NCBI GenBank assembly: GCA_025362495.1
Contig: JANYGI010000139.1
Coordinates: forward strand, 27,374 to 91,373
DNA: 64,000 nucleotides
Reading direction: 5' to 3'
DNA from: Byssovorax sp.
Lineage (GTDB): Bacteria; Myxococcota_A; Polyangia; Polyangiales; Polyangiaceae
Every line of letters starts with the position of its first letter. Within the stretch, counting starts at the first letter, position 1. Positions 58,594-64,000 of the stretch are shown here, piece by piece. Under the pieces are notes generated by a model that did not search any database, was not told the DNA's origin, and worked only from the letters and a program-made list of their open reading frames with translations. The position numbers were made by a program, and so were the translations under genes.

Positions 58594-60111
58594 ATGGATA
58601 CGGCCGAGATCGATCGAGAGCTCGACGACGTGGAGTCGCGGATCGACCGCCTCCGATCGCTCTACGAGCAGTACTTTCTTGGCATCGAGAAGATGGAGCC
58701 GTCCATCCCGCGGCGCGACGTCGAGCGGAAGATGATGATCCTCCGCAAGGAGCAGATCCGCAACACGGCGCAGCGCTTCAAGTTCCAGATGCTCGTGCAG
58801 CGCTACAACACGATGCAGCAGCACTGGGCGCGGGTGACGCGCGAGATCGAGAACGGCACCTACCGCCGCGACGTGATGCGGGCGGCCGCGCGCTTCGGCG
58901 CGAAGGAAGCGCTCACGATCCTCGGGAAAAAGAAGCAGAAACAGTACGCGGTGCTCGCCGAGGCGCAGCAGCTCGCGCGCGACAAGCGCCGCGGCGCGGT
59001 CGTCGTCGACGACTCCGACGACGTCGAGCTCTCCGACAGTGATCTGCTCGTCGACGACGATGACGACGACGTCGTGTCGACCGCCTCGGCGCAGCAGAAG
59101 CCGATCCCGGCGACCGGTCCCGGATCGTCGGAGCGCAAGGCGCCGCTCGGTGGCCTGCGCTGGGCGGGCAACAACCCCGGCGATCCCGCGAGCGCGGTGC
59201 GATCGGTCGAGGCGCAGACCGGCGTGAAGCGTCGCCTCGCCGAGCTCGCGGCGGCGATGAAGGTTCCCGTTGCGACGTCGAACGACGATCCCGCGACGCC
59301 TCCGCCGCGCGGCCAGTCACCGGCGATGATCGGCTCGGGGGTGCGCGCGGAGCCGCCGGGGTTCGGCGCCCTCGATCTCGACTTCGACGAGTCCGCGGCC
59401 TCGCAGCGCAGCGCGCTCCTGCGCCGGCCCGACGTCGCCGTCGCGCCGATCGCCGGCGCTGCGATTACCGGGGCCGCAGGCGCGCGGCAGGTGCCAGCGG
59501 TGCGTCCGCCATCGCCGGCGACGCGTCCGCCCACGCCCACGGACGCTGGCGGAGCGCGCACGCCGGCGCCGTTCTCGCCGCGCGTGCCCGTGCCGCCGCC
59601 GGTGTCGCCGGTGTCGCCGCGCGCCTCGGTGCCCGACTTCGGCGCGCTGGATCTTCCCTTCGAGGCGCCGCCGCCGATGGCGCTGCCGCGCCGTGCCGTG
59701 CCGCCCGCGATCGCGCCGCCACCGCCGCGCGCACCGGCGCCCGTCGCCGACGCGCCGTCGCGACCTCGACCGGGCCCTGCCGTCGCGGCCTTCACCGGTG
59801 CCGCGCCTCCCGACGCGCCGTCGAGCCCTGGAGTGCGCCCGGTGATGCGACCCGCGATGCCCGTCGCACGCGCGGCAGCGGCGGCCCCCGAGGGCGCGCT
59901 ACCCGACCAGCGCCTCCGTCAAATCTACGAAAAATACGTCGAAGCCAAGCGCTCCGCGAACGAGTCGACGGCCGGCGTGACCTACGAGAAGCTTGCCGAA
60001 ACGCTCCGTGCGCAGGCCAACCGCCTCAAGGCCACGCACCCGGCGAAATCAGTCGACTACGACGTGGTGATCAAGGACGGCAAGGCGCTGCTGAAGCCCG
60101 TGCTCCGCTGA
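58594..60111 (+). CDS. MXAN_5187-like protein with Pro/Ala-rich linker
   Basis: A 505-residue cytoplasmic protein typical of myxobacteria. The N-terminal ~140 residues are a coiled-coil-like helical region (IDRELDDVESRIDRLRSLYE; QRYNTMQQHWARVTREIENG). A Pro/Ala/Arg linker of ~280 residues with short acidic LDLDFDESAA and LDLPFEAPPP motifs follows. The last ~65 residues (LPDQRLRQIYEKYVEAKRSA; AKSVDYDVVIKDGKALLKPV) form the conserved MXAN_5187 C-terminal domain. Function unknown; the layout suggests a scaffold with two end domains. Confidence 0.83.
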   Translation: MDTAEIDRELDDVESRIDRLRSLYEQYFLGIEKMEPSIPRRDVERKMMILRKEQIRNTAQRFKFQMLVQRYNTMQQHWARVTREIENGTYRRDVMRAAARFGAKEALTILGKKKQKQYAVLAEAQQLARDKRRGAVVVDDSDDVELSDSDLLVDDDDDDVVSTASAQQKPIPATGPGSSERKAPLGGLRWAGNNPGDPASAVRSVEAQTGVKRRLAELAAAMKVPVATSNDDPATPPPRGQSPAMIGSGVRAEPPGFGALDLDFDESAASQRSALLRRPDVAVAPIAGAAITGAAGARQVPAVRPPSPATRPPTPTDAGGARTPAPFSPRVPVPPPVSPVSPRASVPDFGALDLPFEAPPPMALPRRAVPPAIAPPPPRAPAPVADAPSRPRPGPAVAAFTGAAPPDAPSSPGVRPVMRPAMPVARAAAAAPEGALPDQRLRQIYEKYVEAKRSANESTAGVTYEKLAETLRAQANRLKATHPAKSVDYDVVIKDGKALLKPVLR

Positions 60112-60370
60112 CGCAGCGGGCTCTGCAGCCTCCGTCACGCCGCGCACGCGATCGTCTTTTCAGGGAAGCGTCGGGCCGAGCTGCGCGTTGCGGGGCTCGA
60201 CGATGATCACCGTTCGCCCCTCCGACGACCGACACCCCTCGACGGTGCGCGCGCGCAGCCTCGACGGCAGCGCCCGCCTGGAGCACACGACCGGTCCACT
60301 TCGAGCCAACGTCGAGATCGACCGCTCGCAGGGCGACGCAAATGTTCGGGGAGGGTCGGGTCGAATCGGG
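60112..60370. other. intergenic, nothing recognised
   Basis: A region after the MXAN_5187-like gene with no convincing gene. A plus-strand frame from 60188 has no family resemblance. I see no clear hairpin terminator. Confidence 0.4.
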
Positions 60371-60640
60371 CTAGCCGTGCATCGGCCGAGGACCGCTGGA
60401 CGGGCGCCGCAGGCTCACGGGCGGGACCGCATCCTCTTCGCAGTGATGAATCGCGCAGGACGTCCGGTCGGCTTCACGCATGCGCGTGCATAAGTCTCCC
60501 AGGTCTTCGTCCGCGTCCACGACCTCGGCCTCGAGCGGCTGCGAAGTCGCGGGATCGTAGCGAACGTTGTCGAGAGCCACCCACTGACCGCGGTATTGCT
60601 CCGAGCGACAGATCTCCGGCCACGGCAACCGTGTGGCCAT
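60371..60640 (-). CDS. small protein of unknown function (RGQWVALDNVRYD type)
   Basis: An 89-residue protein starting MATRLPWPEICRSEQYRGQW. The sequence WVALDNVRYDPATSQPLEAE, VVDADEDLGDLCTRMREADR and TSCAIHHCEEDAVP has the balanced composition and conserved blocks of a small family that recurs in myxobacteria, from memory; I cannot name it. Start 60640 is chosen because of GAAGG just upstream; ATG 60658 is an alternative. The antisense plus frame in the same place is less convincing. Confidence 0.6.
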   Translation of the reverse strand: MATRLPWPEICRSEQYRGQWVALDNVRYDPATSQPLEAEVVDADEDLGDLCTRMREADRTSCAIHHCEEDAVPPVSLRRPSSGPRPMHG

Positions 60641-60934
60641 TCGCCTTCTACTGCCCATTCCTCTTTGAACGACCTTCTCCCCCGGGTGACGAAGCAAAGC
60701 AGCGCGTGCGGCGATCGAACGGCAGACTCGGCGGTTGATAGTCTCGAGCTCAGGGTAGCTCTCGCAGATCGGCGGTGGCCGGCGCAAGTACAGGACGGGT
60801 GACCCCGTGGGTACAGCGCGGATCTAGCACCGGCCCAAATCTGTCGTCAAGCGGCGCTGTGCCTCTGTCCAGGGCTGAGGTCGTTCCTTCGTGGTCGAGC
60901 CCACGCCCCCGAACGGCAGCTCAAGGCTGCCCGC
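60641..60934. other. intergenic, nothing recognised
   Basis: About 294 bp between two leftward genes. No gene, repeat or hairpin stands out; it should contain the promoter of the small protein gene at 60371-60640. Confidence 0.4.
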
Positions 60935-62716
<1,782 letters not shown>

Positions 62717-63137
62717 GCGATCGCGATCTCTATTCCGTGGGCGTCGGCGCCGCCAGGTTTCGTGGTGTCGACGCGTCCGGCGCCGGTACCGCCGAAGCGA
62801 GATTCCGACGCTGCGCTCCGCGTCCTTCGCGACCTTGCGGGCCGGAGGTGCGGTGCGAGCGGCAGCAGGATCGCAAGATCCAATCGACGCGCGCAAGGGC
62901 TCCGGGTAGGAAGACGTCGCTCTTGCCTTCGGAGAGCCCGGCGACCCCTTCAGGGAACGCCTGAACGGCCCCGCCGACAAATCGCACGGGGCCCGATCGG
63001 ACTGCTTGACACTGTTCTTGCTAGGGGCTAAGAGCCTGCTCCCCTTTCGGGACTCGTCTGTCTTCTGGGAGAGAAGCGAACCTTCTCAACCAGTCGAGAG
63101 CACGGGCTCCGGGGTCCGCTCGACGAACGAGGTGCAC
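62717..63137. other. 421-bp intergenic region upstream of the tRNA cluster
   Basis: No gene recognised. It contains the tRNA/tuf promoter at 63006-63034 and probably the kinase promoter on the other strand. The first ~285 bp show no clear signal. Confidence 0.5.
63006..63034 (+). promoter_or_regulatory. promoter of the tRNA-tuf operon
   Basis: A perfect -35 TTGACA (63006-63011), 17-bp spacer and a weak -10 TAAGAG (63029-63034), about 100 bp upstream of the first tRNA. A C/T-rich start region follows. The spacing and consensus -35 suit a stable-RNA promoter; the -10 is poor. Confidence 0.55.
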
Positions 63138-63210
63138 GCTGGCGTGGCTCAATCGGTAGAGCACCTGCCTTGTAAGCAGGGGGTTAGGGGTTCAAGTCCC
63201 CTCGTCAGCT
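63138..63210 (+). tRNA. tRNA-Thr (anticodon TGT)
   Basis: Complete cloverleaf: 7-bp acceptor GCTGGCG / CGTCAGC (one G-T pair), D-arm GCTC/GAGC, anticodon stem CCTGC/GCAGG with loop CTTGTAA (TGT at 63171-63173), T-loop TTCAAGT. Discriminator T. The CCA end is not encoded. Confidence 0.97.
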
Positions 63211-63351
63211 TTGTCGACCCGCTCACGTAGGATCGACAAAGACCGAGCCCGCCTCCTGATGCAGGGAGACGGGAACGGATGCACGGACAAGAAACAGGAG
63301 AGTGTTCAGTACCGCCCCCGCTCGGGAGCGGATAGAAGCAGCGGCACATAC

Positions 63352-63433
<82 letters not shown>

Positions 63434-63485
63434 CTGGGCTCCCTGAGAAATCAGGGAGCCCATCCAGCGGCCAGCGCCGCACGCC

Positions 63486-63558
63486 GCGGGCGTAGCTCAG
63501 TTGGTAGAGCGTCAGCCTTCCAAGCTGAACGTCGCCGGTTCGAACCCGGTCGCCCGCT
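63486..63558 (+). tRNA. tRNA-Gly (anticodon TCC)
   Basis: Acceptor GCGGGCG / CGCCCGC, D-arm GCTC/GAGC, anticodon stem TCAGC/GCTGA with loop CTTCCAA (TCC at 63519-63521), T-loop TTCGAAC. Discriminator T. No encoded CCA. Confidence 0.97.
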
Positions 63559-63694
63559 CGATTGAATGGGATTTTGGTGCCCCAGCCCGAAATCCTATTT
63601 GCACGACACACTCCGGGTTGCCTATCGGGCCCGAGTTGCAGTACAAGGCCGTCCCCATCGGGGGCGGCAGGCAGTCGCCGCGCACAAGTACATC

Positions 63695-63770
<76 letters not shown>

Positions 63771-63832
63771 CGTAGCGCGAACGAGACGAAGTCGAGAACG
63801 GCACAAGTCGCATACCGTCAGGAGAAAGCTCG

Positions 63833-64000
63833 ATGGCCAAGGAGAAGTTCAGCCGCACCAAGCCCCACGTCAACGTCGGCACGATCGGTCACATCGATCA
63901 TGGCAAGACGACGCTGACGGCGGCCCTCGTGAAGGTGCAGTCGAAGAAGGGGCTCGCGAAGGCGATCTCCTACGCTGACATCGCCAAGGGCGGCACCGTT
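63833..64000 (+). CDS. tuf: elongation factor Tu, N-terminal part (cut by window edge)
   Basis: The first 56 codons of EF-Tu: [20 protein letters not shown], then the P-loop [14 protein letters not shown] (most bacteria have GHVDHGKTT, with Val instead of Ile). An AGGAGAAAG ribosome site precedes the ATG. The placement after tRNA-Thr-Tyr-Gly-Thr is the conserved tufB arrangement, normally followed by secE, nusG and ribosomal protein genes beyond this window. Confidence 0.97.
   Translation, partial: MAKEKFSRTKPHVNVGTIGHIDHGKTTLTAALVKVQSKKGLAKAISYADIAKGGTV

Noticed and set aside
60188..60493. A plus-strand frame of 101 codons
   Set aside because: Low-complexity Arg/His/Gly composition, no ribosome site, and it overlaps a better minus-strand small gene.

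Overview
The window is very GC-rich, almost fully coding bacterial chromosome. Gene content points to a myxobacterium (Myxococcota, probably Polyangiales). It has Hanks-type Ser/Thr kinases with zinc-ribbon N-termini and membrane tails, many lipoproteins with long Gly/Ser/Ala/Thr-rich linkers, Cys-rich CGDG...EQCDDG repeats, a MXAN_5187-like protein, an ECF sigma/FecR operon and frequent GTG starts with 4-bp overlaps. This taxonomic call is inference from gene families. No insertion sequence, prophage or CRISPR array was seen.

Layout. 1-7 kb (minus strand): the start of a kinase, a small Cys-rich membrane protein, a four-gene ECF sigma operon (His-rich lipoprotein, exported protein, sigma factor, zf-HC2/FecR/TPR anti-sigma-like protein) and a large modular lipoprotein. 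7-14 kb (plus): a standalone sigma region 1.1/3-like protein, then lptA-lptB-hpf-ptsN-hprK-rapZ-ptsH-ptsI, mostly joined by 4-bp overlaps. This couples LPS export, ribosome hibernation and a regulatory phosphotransfer chain without sugar permeases. 14-20 kb: a lipoprotein 5'-nucleotidase, an OB-fold lipoprotein like those in extracellular nucleases, and an outer-membrane protein, suggesting a nucleic-acid/phosphate scavenging unit. 21-27 kb: a sulfur operon with an Rrf2 regulator, cysteine synthase, MoeB/ThiF-like E1, CysO-like sulfur carrier ending in Gly-Gly-Cys, a 96-residue partial E1, CysM, a JAMM protease (Mec) and a CysC-Sat fusion.

27-46 kb is a mixture: aldo/keto reductase, two related exported proteins flanking a DUF937/OmpA protein, a methyltransferase plus polytopic membrane protein, an M32 carboxypeptidase, DinB, a membrane-anchored MutS-like ATPase, a GNAT enzyme, two lipoproteins and a STAS protein. 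47-49.4 kb holds the strangest locus: a small NlpC/P60-like hydrolase followed by two overlapping frames that together resemble the C-terminal half of the RNA polymerase beta' subunit, with catalytic elements lost. 50-63 kb: typA, a hotdog thioesterase, an L,D-transpeptidase, hisIE, lgt with a histone-like charged tail, a MXAN_5187-like protein and a second kinase. 63-64 kb: tRNA-Thr, Tyr, Gly and Thr followed by tuf, the order seen upstream of tufB in many bacteria.

The two observations I consider most likely to be new are the split RpoC-like pair (47650-49397) and the apparent split E1 enzyme in the cysteine operon (22779-24099), where the active Rossmann protein lacks the N-terminal Arg-finger segment and a separate small gene encodes exactly that segment.
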